DNA of 56,806 nucleotides from Myxococcales bacterium (lineage in GTDB: Bacteria > Myxococcota_A > Polyangia > Palsa-1104). Of the stretch, positions 47,711 through 55,946 are shown in pieces. The notes under the pieces were generated by a model. The model was not told the origin of the DNA. It saw only the letters and a list, made by a program, of their open reading frames with translations, and searched no databases. Location: contig PNAM01000061.1 of the NCBI GenBank assembly GCA_003170275.1, positions 1 to 56,806 on the forward strand, given 5' to 3'. Positions within the stretch are counted from its first letter, which is position 1. Each line of letters starts with the position of its first letter. A program made the translations under genes and the position numbers.

Positions 47711-48739
47711 ATGGCACTCGAGATGGCCTCCTTCCACGAAAAGAACCTGGCGTCGACGCCGATACGCGACCTCGGTCTCACGATCGAAGGCACGCGTCTC
47801 GAACCGATCGTCGATGAGTTCAAGAAGGAGTTGGAGCGCGCCGGCATCCAGCGCCTGCGTCCGCGCTTCTATCTTTCGACCGAGTGGGGCGTGGCGTTCG
47901 ACACGGTTGCCATCGGCATCCCCTTCTACCTCGCGCGCCCCGATCTGACCCAGCTCCACGCCGAGCGCCACGGCCATGTCGAGGGCTTCAGCCCCGGCGA
48001 CATCCTGCGCTACATGCGGCACGAGATGGGGCACGTGATCGAGTACGGATACCGGCTCTACGACGACTCCGAGTGGGTCAACCTGTTCGGATCGATCACG
48101 CAGCCGTACGTCGAAGAGTTCCGGCCGGCGCCGTTCTCACGCCGCTATGTACGTCACCTGCCCGGCTGGTACGCGCAGAAGCACCCCGACGAAGATTGGG
48201 CGGAGACCTTTGCCGTGTGGATGACGCCCGGCGTCGATTGGAAGAGCGAGTACGCGGACCGGCCGGCGGCGCTGGCCAAGCTCAACTATTGCGACCGCAC
48301 CATGTCGCGGTTGCACGAGACCGATCCGCTCGTCACGTCTTCCGAGCCCGACGAAGAGGTCAGCCAGCTCAGCTACTCGCTCGACCAGTTCTATCGCGAC
48401 ACCACGGTCGAGGACGAGTACCCGGTGGGCCTGGACGGCGCGCTCAAGGCGATCTTCGAGGACCTGGGCGTTCCGGAAGACACCACGTCGACGGCGCCGC
48501 GGCTCCCCGCGTCCGCGCTCATCCGCCGGCTCGAGCGGGCGCTGATGGCCAACGTGTACCGCTGGACCGGGCACTTCCCTGAGCGCACCCGCATCCTGGT
48601 GCGCCACCTGGCGGAGCGGGCCGAGAAGCTGAACCAGGTCTACCCGGCCGATCGCGAAGTGCCTGCCACGGTGGCGCTGACCACCCTGGTCACGGGGCTG
48701 GCGATGAACCACGTCCATCGCGGGAGCTACCTCCCGTAG
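47711..48739 (+). CDS. putative zinc metallopeptidase
   Basis: 342 residues, cytoplasmic (no signal). HExxH motif in YMRHEMGHVIEYGY, with a possible third ligand in WAETFAVWMTPG about 60 residues later (HExxH...E, gluzincin-like). It matches what I recall as the putative zinc-binding metallopeptidase family next to ATP-grasp genes. Substrate unknown. TATAAT (47692-47697) lies 13 bp before ATG 47711. Its 3' end overlaps the convergent ATP-grasp gene by 50 bp. Confidence 0.78.
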   Translation: MALEMASFHEKNLASTPIRDLGLTIEGTRLEPIVDEFKKELERAGIQRLRPRFYLSTEWGVAFDTVAIGIPFYLARPDLTQLHAERHGHVEGFSPGDILRYMRHEMGHVIEYGYRLYDDSEWVNLFGSITQPYVEEFRPAPFSRRYVRHLPGWYAQKHPDEDWAETFAVWMTPGVDWKSEYADRPAALAKLNYCDRTMSRLHETDPLVTSSEPDEEVSQLSYSLDQFYRDTTVEDEYPVGLDGALKAIFEDLGVPEDTTSTAPRLPASALIRRLERALMANVYRWTGHFPERTRILVRHLAERAEKLNQVYPADREVPATVALTTLVTGLAMNHVHRGSYLP

Positions 48740-49733
48740 GTGCCTTGTTGCCCTGGCCGCCCTGCGCGTGCCGCTCCATCGCGAGCTGCACGATCCGCCC
48801 CACCAGATCCGGATATTCGATGCCCGCCGCCTTGCCGGCGACCGCAAACTCGCTCTCGTTCTCGAGATAACAGCTGGCGTTGACCTCGATGACGTAGATC
48901 TCGCCGACCGGCGTCAGGCGCAGATCGACGCGGCCATAATCGCGCGCGCGAACCGCGCGGTAGGCCTCGACCGAGACCTTCTGCAGGCGCGCCTGCAGCT
49001 CCTCGGGGATCTGTGCGAGGATCGCCTTGGTGCCCTTGTAGCGCTTGGAGCGCTCGGAGAACTTGGCCTTGCGATCGAGGAAGTGCGGCTCGCCCTCGGG
49101 CAGGCCGGAAAAATCCATCTCGATGGCGGGGAACGCCTGCGGGTTGGCGTTGCCGAGGATGCCGACGTAGAACTCGCGTCCCTCGACGTACTCCTCGGCC
49201 AGCGCGGCGTCGTTGAACTGCTCGTGGATCATGGTGACGCGCTTCATGAGCTCGCGCGAGTCCTTGACCAACGACTTGACCTCGATGCCCATCGACGCCT
49301 CGCCGCGCAGCGGCTTGACGAACAGCGGCATGTGCAGGTTGCCGCCGGTCTCGAGGTCGGCGTTGTTGCCGAACACCGCATACTTCGGGTAGAGGATGCC
49401 TTCGTAGGCGAGCAGCTTCTTGGACAGCGCCTTGTCCTGCTGCAGGTAGTACTCGCCCGCGCCGCCGCCGGTGTGCGGCACGCCGATCAGGTCGAGCATG
49501 CCGGCGACCGCGACGTCGCCCTGCAGGTTGTCGCCGAACATCTCCATCAGGTTGAAGACCAGGTCGGGCTTTCTGCGCGCGAGCCCGACGATCAGCTTCT
49601 TGACGTCCCCGTGCACGCCCAGGACCGAGACGTTGTGACCCGCCGGGCGCAGGGCGTCCGCGACCTGATCGACGACGGCGTCGTACTTTTCGTCGGTTTC
49701 CTTCTCGAGGTAGGTGAGGATCGTGATCTTCAT
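48690..49733 (-). CDS. ATP-grasp ligase, D-Ala-D-Ala ligase-like
   Basis: 347 residues. DLVFNLMEMFGDNLQGDVAVAGMLDLIGVPHTG at the start of the central domain, FVKPLRGEASMGIEVKSLV (ATP lysine), AEEYVEGREFYVGILGN, YGRVDLRLTPVGEIYVIEVNAS (metal ligands D, E, N): the D-Ala-D-Ala-ligase/RimK-type ATP-grasp fold. It lacks a ddl neighbourhood (murC, ftsQ), so it probably forms another peptide-like bond. The C-terminal tail (GGQGNKAPTGGSSRDGRG) is disordered and is the part that overlaps the peptidase gene. Convergent pairing with a metallopeptidase suggests a make/break pair. Confidence 0.85.
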   Translation of the reverse strand: MKITILTYLEKETDEKYDAVVDQVADALRPAGHNVSVLGVHGDVKKLIVGLARRKPDLVFNLMEMFGDNLQGDVAVAGMLDLIGVPHTGGGAGEYYLQQDKALSKKLLAYEGILYPKYAVFGNNADLETGGNLHMPLFVKPLRGEASMGIEVKSLVKDSRELMKRVTMIHEQFNDAALAEEYVEGREFYVGILGNANPQAFPAIEMDFSGLPEGEPHFLDRKAKFSERSKRYKGTKAILAQIPEELQARLQKVSVEAYRAVRARDYGRVDLRLTPVGEIYVIEVNASCYLENESEFAVAGKAAGIEYPDLVGRIVQLAMERHAQGGQGNKAPTGGSSRDGRGSSPAP

Positions 49734-49789
49734 GCGGGAGCGTCAGGTAATGTTTGCACTGTACCCGGAGTTTCAATCAAGGTGAACAG

Positions 49790-51115
49790 ATGATCCTCAC
49801 TTCGGACGTTGCGCTGGTCGATGGCGTGCGCACCGAACGGTTCGCGATTCGCGTGGAGGCCGGCGCGATCACCGCCTGCGGGACGCGTGACGAGCTCCCG
49901 CGCGCGGGCGAACAGATCCTCGACCTCGGGCGGCGCGCGATGCTGCCCGGCACGGTCAACGCGCACAACCACTCGTTCCAGTCGCTGCTGCGCGGGTTCG
50001 GCGACGATCTGCCGTTCCTCGAGTGGCGCGACCGGGCGCTCTATCGCTTCTCGCCGCGCCTCGACACCGACGGCGTGTACACCGGCGCGCTGTTCGCGTT
50101 CGCCGAGATGGCGCTGCACGGCGTGACCACCGTGTGCGACTTCTTCTACTTGAACGACAACGGCAACGACAACGCGCGCGCGGTGATCGCCGCGGCGCGC
50201 GCCCTCGGGCTGCGCCTGGTGATGGCGCGCTGCTTCTACGACTGGGACGGCGCGCCGGCGATCTACCGCGAGTCGGTTCCGGACGCGCGGCGGCGTTTCC
50301 TGGAGCTGCACCGCGAGCTCGCGGGCGCGCGCACGGTCAGCGTCTGTCCGGCGCCCCACTCGCTGCACGGCGCGTCCGAGGCGATGATCCGCGCCGGCGC
50401 CGAAGCGGCGCGCGAGACCGGCGTTCCGTGGCACATCCACCTCGCCGAGGAGAAGTACCAGGTCGACGACGCGCGCAAGCAGTACGGCACCACTCCGCTG
50501 CGCGCGATCGAAAAGCTCGGGCTGCTCGGGCCGGACCTGGTGGCGGTGCACGGCTGCTGGTTCGACGAAGGCGAGCGGGCGCTAATGGCCGAGCGCGGCG
50601 TCAAGCTGGCCTACAACCCCAACTCCAACATGTTCCTCGGCGACGGGATCACCGATGTCGTCGATCTGGTGCGGCGCGGCGTCCCGGTGGCGCTCGGTAC
50701 CGACGGTGGCTGCTCGAACTCGCGGGTCTCGGTGTTCGACGAGATGCGCGCCTGCGCGCTGCTGCAGAAGGTGGCGCGCGCTCAAGCCGGCAGCGCTGAC
50801 GCCGGGCAGGCGATCGACGCGGAGACCTGCTTCGCGATGGGCACGGTGGGCGGGGGCGACGTGCTCGGGCTGCCGATCGGACGCCTGGCGGCCGGCCAGC
50901 GCGCCGACGTGGTGTTCGCCGATCTCGACGACCCGTCACTGTGGCCCGAGCAGTCGCTGGCCAAGAACGTGGTCTACTCGATGAGCGCGCGCGCCATCAC
51001 CGACGTGTTCGTCGACGGGGAAGCGGTCGTCCGTTCGCGCGCGCTGGTGCGCATGCCGTTGTCGGAGGTGCAAGAGCGCGTGCGCTCGCTCACCCGCGAC
51101 TGGACCCGCGACTGA
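49790..51115 (+). CDS. amidohydrolase of the MtaD/AtzA/SsnA-like deaminase group
   Basis: 441 residues. Metal ligands HxH in GTVNAHNHSFQSLLRG, His in WHIHLAEE, VHGCWFDEGE, and Asp in ALGTDGGCSN; NPNSNMFLGDGI. This is the adenosine/cytosine-deaminase-like arm of the amidohydrolases (methylthioadenosine, hydroxy-atrazine or guanine-type substrates). AAGGTGA precedes ATG 49790. The actual substrate cannot be read from sequence; purine or formimino-glutamate-like substrates are both possible. Confidence 0.87.
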   Translation: MILTSDVALVDGVRTERFAIRVEAGAITACGTRDELPRAGEQILDLGRRAMLPGTVNAHNHSFQSLLRGFGDDLPFLEWRDRALYRFSPRLDTDGVYTGALFAFAEMALHGVTTVCDFFYLNDNGNDNARAVIAAARALGLRLVMARCFYDWDGAPAIYRESVPDARRRFLELHRELAGARTVSVCPAPHSLHGASEAMIRAGAEAARETGVPWHIHLAEEKYQVDDARKQYGTTPLRAIEKLGLLGPDLVAVHGCWFDEGERALMAERGVKLAYNPNSNMFLGDGITDVVDLVRRGVPVALGTDGGCSNSRVSVFDEMRACALLQKVARAQAGSADAGQAIDAETCFAMGTVGGGDVLGLPIGRLAAGQRADVVFADLDDPSLWPEQSLAKNVVYSMSARAITDVFVDGEAVVRSRALVRMPLSEVQERVRSLTRDWTRD

Positions 51116-51154
51116 ATCTTTCCGGGCACGCAACGTGGTAAAATGGCAGGTCCG

Positions 51155-52585
51155 ATGGCCTGTGTGCGCTATGCCCCCCTGCTCCTCCTGGTGTTGACGC
51201 TCGGCTGCGACGACTTCCCGAAGACGCCGCCGAGCGATCTCGGCACGCCCGATCTCTCGCCGGGGTCAGAGGATCTGCGCGTGCCGGGCGCGGCGACCAA
51301 GTGCACGGCGGCAGGCGGCGCCAAGCTCCTGTCGAGTCTGCCCGGCAGCCACGCCTATCCGCGCCTCGGGTTCACCGGCACCACGTTCGTGGCGGCGTGG
51401 AACACGCAAGTGGTCGAGATGTCGCAAGTGATGAACCGCATCGACGTGACGCTCACCGACAAGGACGGCAACAAGCTGGGCCCGAACCTCCCGATGAGCC
51501 GCCTGCCGGTGGCCGACTTCTGGGCGCCGTCGGTGACCCCGCTCCTCGGCGGCACGGTGATCGCGTGGACCCGCGTCACCACCGGCGGCAACCAGTATGC
51601 GACCGACGTGGTGATCAACACGCTCGACCAGACCGGGCAGAAGCTCGACCCCACCGGCACCGCCTGCGATCCGGCCAACGACGCGTGCGGCGTCTTCCAG
51701 GTCACCACCTCCGGCACCGCCAGCTATCCGTACCTCGCGCGGCCCCAGGTCGATCTGAACACCGCGGTGCCCACCGACAGCCAGGTGGGGCTCACCTTCG
51801 TCGACTCGCGCAACCATCCGTGCCCGCCCGGTCCGGGGTGCGTCGGCCTCAACGACGTGTTCTGGAAGAAGATCCAGGCCAACGGCACGGAGCTCATAGG
51901 CGATCGCCAGCTCACCGCGAGCGGCTCGAACAGCCGCAACGCGTTCCCGCGCCTGGCCTTCGACGGGGTGCACGACGGCATCGTGTGGCGCGACGACTCC
52001 AGCGGGGTGAACACCAACTTCCTGTTCGCCACCCTCGACGGGAGCGGGCAGATCTCCTCGCCCGCGGCCAAGATCGGCACCGCGTCGGGCTCGTACGTGT
52101 CGGCGGGCGCGCCCGATCTGGTGTGGACCGGCGTCGAGTACGCGCTGGCGACCGCGACCGGCTCCGACGTGCAGGCGAGCGTGGTCTTCCAGCGCTTCCA
52201 GTCCAACGGCGTGACCTCGCTCGCGCCGGTGGGGGTGACCTTCGGCGGCGTCTCGTGCACGCCGGCGATCGCCTGGGACGGCCAATTCTACGCTGTGGTG
52301 TGGCAGACCAACTGCGGCCAGCCGGGCTCGGACCTGGCGTTCGAGCTGATCGACGCGCTGGGCGTTCGCCAGCGGCCCGACGGCACCAGCTGCGGCACCT
52401 CGCTCGACCCGAGCTGCGGCGTGACGCTGCTGACCAACAACACGACCGAGATCGCCGCCTTCCCCGAGCTCGCCTGGGCGGGCGATCGCACCTTCGGCGT
52501 GACCTGGATGTCGACGGATACCGGAGATGCGGGGACGCCGCAGAGCCAGGTGTACTTCTCGCGCATCGACTGCACCGCGCCGTAG
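51155..52585 (+). CDS. secreted lipoprotein with repeated beta motifs
   Basis: 476 residues. Signal peptide with lipobox LTLGC, a DDFPKTPPSDLGTPDLSPG spacer, then repeated units with FxAAW/IVWR/VVWQ/VTWM motifs (GFTGTTFVAAWN; GGTVIAWTR; GVHDGIVWRD; WDGQFYAVVWQ; WAGDRTFGVTWM), an arrangement seen in myxobacterial propeller-like lipoproteins. Six or more Cys pairs may form disulfides. ATG 51155 follows TAAAAT (51139-51144) by 10 bp; ATG 51143 overlaps that hexamer. Function unknown. Confidence 0.75.
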   Translation: MACVRYAPLLLLVLTLGCDDFPKTPPSDLGTPDLSPGSEDLRVPGAATKCTAAGGAKLLSSLPGSHAYPRLGFTGTTFVAAWNTQVVEMSQVMNRIDVTLTDKDGNKLGPNLPMSRLPVADFWAPSVTPLLGGTVIAWTRVTTGGNQYATDVVINTLDQTGQKLDPTGTACDPANDACGVFQVTTSGTASYPYLARPQVDLNTAVPTDSQVGLTFVDSRNHPCPPGPGCVGLNDVFWKKIQANGTELIGDRQLTASGSNSRNAFPRLAFDGVHDGIVWRDDSSGVNTNFLFATLDGSGQISSPAAKIGTASGSYVSAGAPDLVWTGVEYALATATGSDVQASVVFQRFQSNGVTSLAPVGVTFGGVSCTPAIAWDGQFYAVVWQTNCGQPGSDLAFELIDALGVRQRPDGTSCGTSLDPSCGVTLLTNNTTEIAAFPELAWAGDRTFGVTWMSTDTGDAGTPQSQVYFSRIDCTAP

Positions 52586-52589
52586 CCGT

Positions 52590-53873
52590 CTACGCGCGCT
52601 CGAGCAGGCACACCACCTCGACGTGAGAGGTGTGCGGCATCATCTCGATCGGTTGGGCGCGGCTGCCGCGGAAGCCGAGCGTCTCCAGGCGGATCACGTC
52701 GCGCGCGAGCGTCATCGGATCGCACGAGACGTAGACGATGCGGCTCGGACCGAGCGCGGCTAGCCCGTCGAGCACATCGGCGGCGCCGGTGCGCGGCGGA
52801 TCGAGCACCACCACGTCGAACTGCTCGCCGGCAGCGACCAGGCGCTTGACCGCCTGCGCGGACGGCTCGGCGCGCACGCTCCAGCGTTGCGGGCTCTCGG
52901 GGGTGCGCGGCGAGGCGGCGCGCAGGTTGTCGACCAGGCGTGCGCCCGCATCCGGATCGCCCTCGACCGCCAGCACGCGCCCGCGCTTGACCAGATCGCG
53001 CGTGAAGTTGCCGTCGCCGGCGTAGAGCTCGAGCACGCGCGGCACGGTGTCGCCCTCGGGCAGCGCCCAGCGCACCACCATGCGCCGCAGGATGTCGTTC
53101 TGCCCGGCGTTGGCCTGCGCGAAGCCTGCCGCCGACGAGAAGAACGCGGCATCGAGCTCGAGCCGCGGCTCGCCGTAAAAGCGGAGCGTGTTACCCTCGG
53201 GTGACCGCACGCCGATGCCGACGATCCGGTCGTGGCCGACCAGATCGCACGCGGCGTCGGCCAGGGTCTCGGGCGTGGACCGCTCGCCGCATTCCACCGT
53301 CAGGTGCACGCGACCGTCGACCGAGACCAGGCCCGAGATCGTGCCGCCTTCGCCGAGCGCATGCCGCAGCGCCTGTCGCGCGGCCTGCATCGCGGCGTCG
53401 AGGCGCGGATCGAGCGCCACGCAGCGCTCCACGTCGATCACCAGGTGCGAGCGGCGCACCTGGAAGCCGACCGCGCCGCCGCGCGAGGTCATGCGCGCGC
53501 GCCGCCGGTAGCCGAGCCACTCGGGCGCGGCGAGGATCGGCTCGACCTTCGCCTCGGTGCGGGCCAGCGCGCGCTCCACGATGTCGTCCTTGGCCTCGAG
53601 TTGCGCCGCCACCTCGACGTGCATCCACGGGCAGCCGCCGCACTGCGCCGCCAACGGGCACGGCGCCGCAGCGCGCCGGCCGGGCTCGAGCACGCGCTCG
53701 ATCTCGCCGCGCGCCCACGCCTTGCGGCGCTCGGTCAGGCGCACCTCGACCAGATCGCCGGGCGCGCCGCCGGGCACGAACACCACCCGCCCTCCATCGT
53801 CGCGCCCGACCGCGTCGCCGCCGAACGCGAGCGAGTCGAGCCTCAAGGTCACGCGCTCGTCGGGCTCGCCCAT
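52590..53873 (-). CDS. RlmD/TrmA-family 23S rRNA (uracil-5-)-methyltransferase, copy 2
   Basis: 427 residues. TRAM domain (LRLDSLAFGGDAVGRDDGGR), Fe-S ligands CPLAAQCGGC with a fourth Cys in IDVERCVALD, SAM region LELYAGDGNFT, LDPPRTGA, and catalytic Cys in YVSCDPMTLARDV. All expected residues are present. It diverges from copy 1 (12487-13845) throughout, so the two probably have different target uridines, as RlmC/RlmD/TrmA do. Followed by no co-directional gene for 4 bp before the convergent lipoprotein; preceded by another lipoprotein gene (6 bp). Confidence 0.9.
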   Translation of the reverse strand: MGEPDERVTLRLDSLAFGGDAVGRDDGGRVVFVPGGAPGDLVEVRLTERRKAWARGEIERVLEPGRRAAAPCPLAAQCGGCPWMHVEVAAQLEAKDDIVERALARTEAKVEPILAAPEWLGYRRRARMTSRGGAVGFQVRRSHLVIDVERCVALDPRLDAAMQAARQALRHALGEGGTISGLVSVDGRVHLTVECGERSTPETLADAACDLVGHDRIVGIGVRSPEGNTLRFYGEPRLELDAAFFSSAAGFAQANAGQNDILRRMVVRWALPEGDTVPRVLELYAGDGNFTRDLVKRGRVLAVEGDPDAGARLVDNLRAASPRTPESPQRWSVRAEPSAQAVKRLVAAGEQFDVVVLDPPRTGAADVLDGLAALGPSRIVYVSCDPMTLARDVIRLETLGFRGSRAQPIEMMPHTSHVEVVCLLERA

Positions 53874-53879
53874 GGCGCG

Positions 53880-54518
53880 CTAGTAGGCTTGCGCCGCGCG
53901 GCCCTGACGCACGATGAAGTCGAAGCCGCCATCGAGGTGCCCGCCCGCCTCGGGCGTGACCGGCACGCTGCCGGTGCCGCCGAGCGTGAGCGCGCGCCGG
54001 TCGACGACGTCGAAGCTGAACGTGGCGGTGATCGGATCCTCGAACTCGATGGCGAAGCCTTCCGGCACCGCGGCGCCGGCCGTCGTCTGGCCGAACCGGG
54101 TGAAGGTGATCGTGCCGTCGAGCTCCATCTGCACCGAGCTCGCGGGACATTCGCGGAACAACCCGAGCGAGGCGCGCAGGTTGGTGGCCGGCCCGACGGG
54201 GATCGGCTGCCCGAGGAGCGTGGCGATCTCGGCGGTGTCGGCGACGTTGAGCAGTATCCCGTCGGCCTCCTCGATGCGATTGCCCTCCGACTGCACGCGG
54301 ATCGACACATGGTTCATCGGATGCAGATGCACGAGATCGAGCACCGGATCGGCGACGAAATAGGTCGGGTGCAGGTTGAAGGCGATCGGCGCCGCGGGCG
54401 AGCCGAGGGCCGTATCGACCGTGCATTGGGTGACGAACAGCGTGCCGGCGACCGTGCCCGTGCCGCCGCCCGGGGTGCATCCCCCCGCCGCCAGCACCGC
54501 CAGCACCGCCCATCGCAT
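53880..54518 (-). CDS. lipoprotein of unknown function
   Basis: 212 residues. Signal peptide with lipobox LAAGGC, glycine-rich linker (TPGGGTGTVAGTL), beta-rich body (FNLHPTYFVADP; VSIRVQSEGNRI; TFSFDVVDRRALTLGG). Two Cys in the mature part (TQCTVD, FRECPAS) might pair. Lies 6 bp before the second RlmD-type gene on the same strand, so it shares its transcript, an odd pairing. No family recognised. Confidence 0.7.
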   Translation of the reverse strand: MRWAVLAVLAAGGCTPGGGTGTVAGTLFVTQCTVDTALGSPAAPIAFNLHPTYFVADPVLDLVHLHPMNHVSIRVQSEGNRIEEADGILLNVADTAEIATLLGQPIPVGPATNLRASLGLFRECPASSVQMELDGTITFTRFGQTTAGAAVPEGFAIEFEDPITATFSFDVVDRRALTLGGTGSVPVTPEAGGHLDGGFDFIVRQGRAAQAY

Positions 54519-54545
54519 TCCGTCAGGATAACACCCCGCTCGTCG

Positions 54546-54573
54546 TTGACAACCCCGGGACCTCGATTACGAT
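54546..54573 (+). promoter_or_regulatory. strong sigma70-type promoter of the scoAB operon
   Basis: TTGACA (54546-54551), 16 bp, TACGAT (54568-54573). ATG 54582 follows the -10 after only 8 bp, so the predicted mRNA begins at or within two bases of the start codon: a leaderless transcript. Confidence 0.7.
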
Positions 54574-54581
54574 TCGCGGCC

Positions 54582-55280
54582 ATGGACAAGTCGTTCGCCG
54601 ACGCGGCCGCCGCGCTGCACGATCTCACCGACGGAGCCGTCCTCCTGGCGGGCGGCTTCGGGTTGTGCGGCAACCCGGAAAACTGCATCAGCGCGATCCA
54701 CGCCAAGGGCACGCGCGGCCTGACCATCGTCTCGAACAACTGCGGCATCGACGGCAAGGGGCTGGGCGTCCTGCTCGCCGCCGGCCAGGTGAAGAAGATG
54801 ATCTCGTCGTACGTCGGCGAGAACAAGACCTTCGAGCGGCTGTTCCTCGACGGCAAGCTCGAGGTCGAGCTGTGCCCGCAAGGCACGCTCGCCGAGCGGC
54901 TGCGCGCGGGCGGCGCGGGCATCCCGGCGTTCTTCACGCCGACCGGCGCGGGCACCGTGCGCGCGGAAGGCAGGGAGACGCGCGTGTTCGACGGGCGCGA
55001 GTGCGTGCTGGAGACCGCGCTTCAGGGCGACTTCGCGATCGTCAAGGCTCACAAGGGCGATCGCTGGGGCAACCTCGTCTATCGCAAGACCGCGCGCAAC
55101 TTCAACCCGATGGTCGCGGCCGCCGGGCGCATCACCATCGCTGAAGTGGAAGAGCTGGTGGACGTCGGCGACCTCGAGCCCGATCAGATCCACACGCCCG
55201 GCATCTACGTGCAGCGCATCTTCCAGGGCAAGCGCTACGAAAAGCCGATCGAGCAGCGCACCACCAGGCCGCGGGCCTAA
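54582..55280 (+). CDS. scoA: 3-oxoacid CoA-transferase subunit A
   Basis: 232 residues. LLAGGFGLCGNPENCISAI, IVSNNCGIDGKGLG, SYVGENKTFERLFLDGKLEVELCPQGTLAERLRAGGAGIPAFFTPTGAGT: the alpha subunit of succinyl-CoA:acetoacetate CoA-transferase. It moves CoA between succinate and 3-oxoacids. Nine bases separate it from scoB. Very secure identity; acid specificity inferred from the family only. Confidence 0.95.
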   Translation: MDKSFADAAAALHDLTDGAVLLAGGFGLCGNPENCISAIHAKGTRGLTIVSNNCGIDGKGLGVLLAAGQVKKMISSYVGENKTFERLFLDGKLEVELCPQGTLAERLRAGGAGIPAFFTPTGAGTVRAEGRETRVFDGRECVLETALQGDFAIVKAHKGDRWGNLVYRKTARNFNPMVAAAGRITIAEVEELVDVGDLEPDQIHTPGIYVQRIFQGKRYEKPIEQRTTRPRA

Positions 55281-55289
55281 GGAGCGACA

Positions 55290-55946
55290 TTGCCGCTGAA
55301 TCGTGACCAGCTGGCGCGCCGCGTGGCCAAGGAGCTGCGCGACGGCTACTACGTGAACCTGGGCATCGGCATGCCGACGCTGGTGGCGAACTACATCCCG
55401 CCCGGCATGGAGGTGCTGCTGCAGTCGGAGAACGGGCTGCTCGGCATCGGCCCGTTCCCCTACGCCGGCGACGAAGATCCCGATCTGATCAACGCCGGCA
55501 AGCAGACCGTGACCTCGCTCCCCGGCTCGAGCTTCTTCTCCTCGGCCGAGTCGTTCGGGATGATCCGCGGCGGGCACATCGACATGTGCGTGCTGGGCGC
55601 GATGCAGGTGTCCGAGACCGGCGATCTGGCCAACTGGATGATCCCCGGCAAGATGGTCAAGGGCATGGGCGGCGCGATGGATCTGGTCGCCGGCGCCAAG
55701 CGCGTGATCGTGATGATGGAGCACGTGGCCAAGGGCGAGCGCAAGATCCTCAAGCAGTGCACGCTGCCGCTGACCGCCAAGAAGGCCGTGCATCGCATCA
55801 TCACCGACCTGGCGGTGATCGACGTGCGCGCCGACGGGCTGGTGCTGCGCGAGACCGCGCCCGGCGTGAGCATCGACGACGTGAAGAAAGCGACCGAAGC
55901 AGGGCTGCGCGAAGCCGATCACGTCGTTACGATGGACATCTCGTGA
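55290..55946 (+). CDS. scoB: 3-oxoacid CoA-transferase subunit B
   Basis: 218 residues. GYYVNLGIGMPTLVANYIP, the catalytic Glu in LQSENGLLGIGP, GGHIDMCVLGAMQVSETGDLANWMIPG and GAKRVIVMMEHVAKG are classic beta-subunit motifs. TTG 55290 with AAGGAG seven bases upstream. Its TGA overlaps the GTG of the next gene (GTGA), implying coupled translation with a mutase. Confidence 0.95.
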   Translation: MPLNRDQLARRVAKELRDGYYVNLGIGMPTLVANYIPPGMEVLLQSENGLLGIGPFPYAGDEDPDLINAGKQTVTSLPGSSFFSSAESFGMIRGGHIDMCVLGAMQVSETGDLANWMIPGKMVKGMGGAMDLVAGAKRVIVMMEHVAKGERKILKQCTLPLTAKKAVHRIITDLAVIDVRADGLVLRETAPGVSIDDVKKATEAGLREADHVVTMDIS

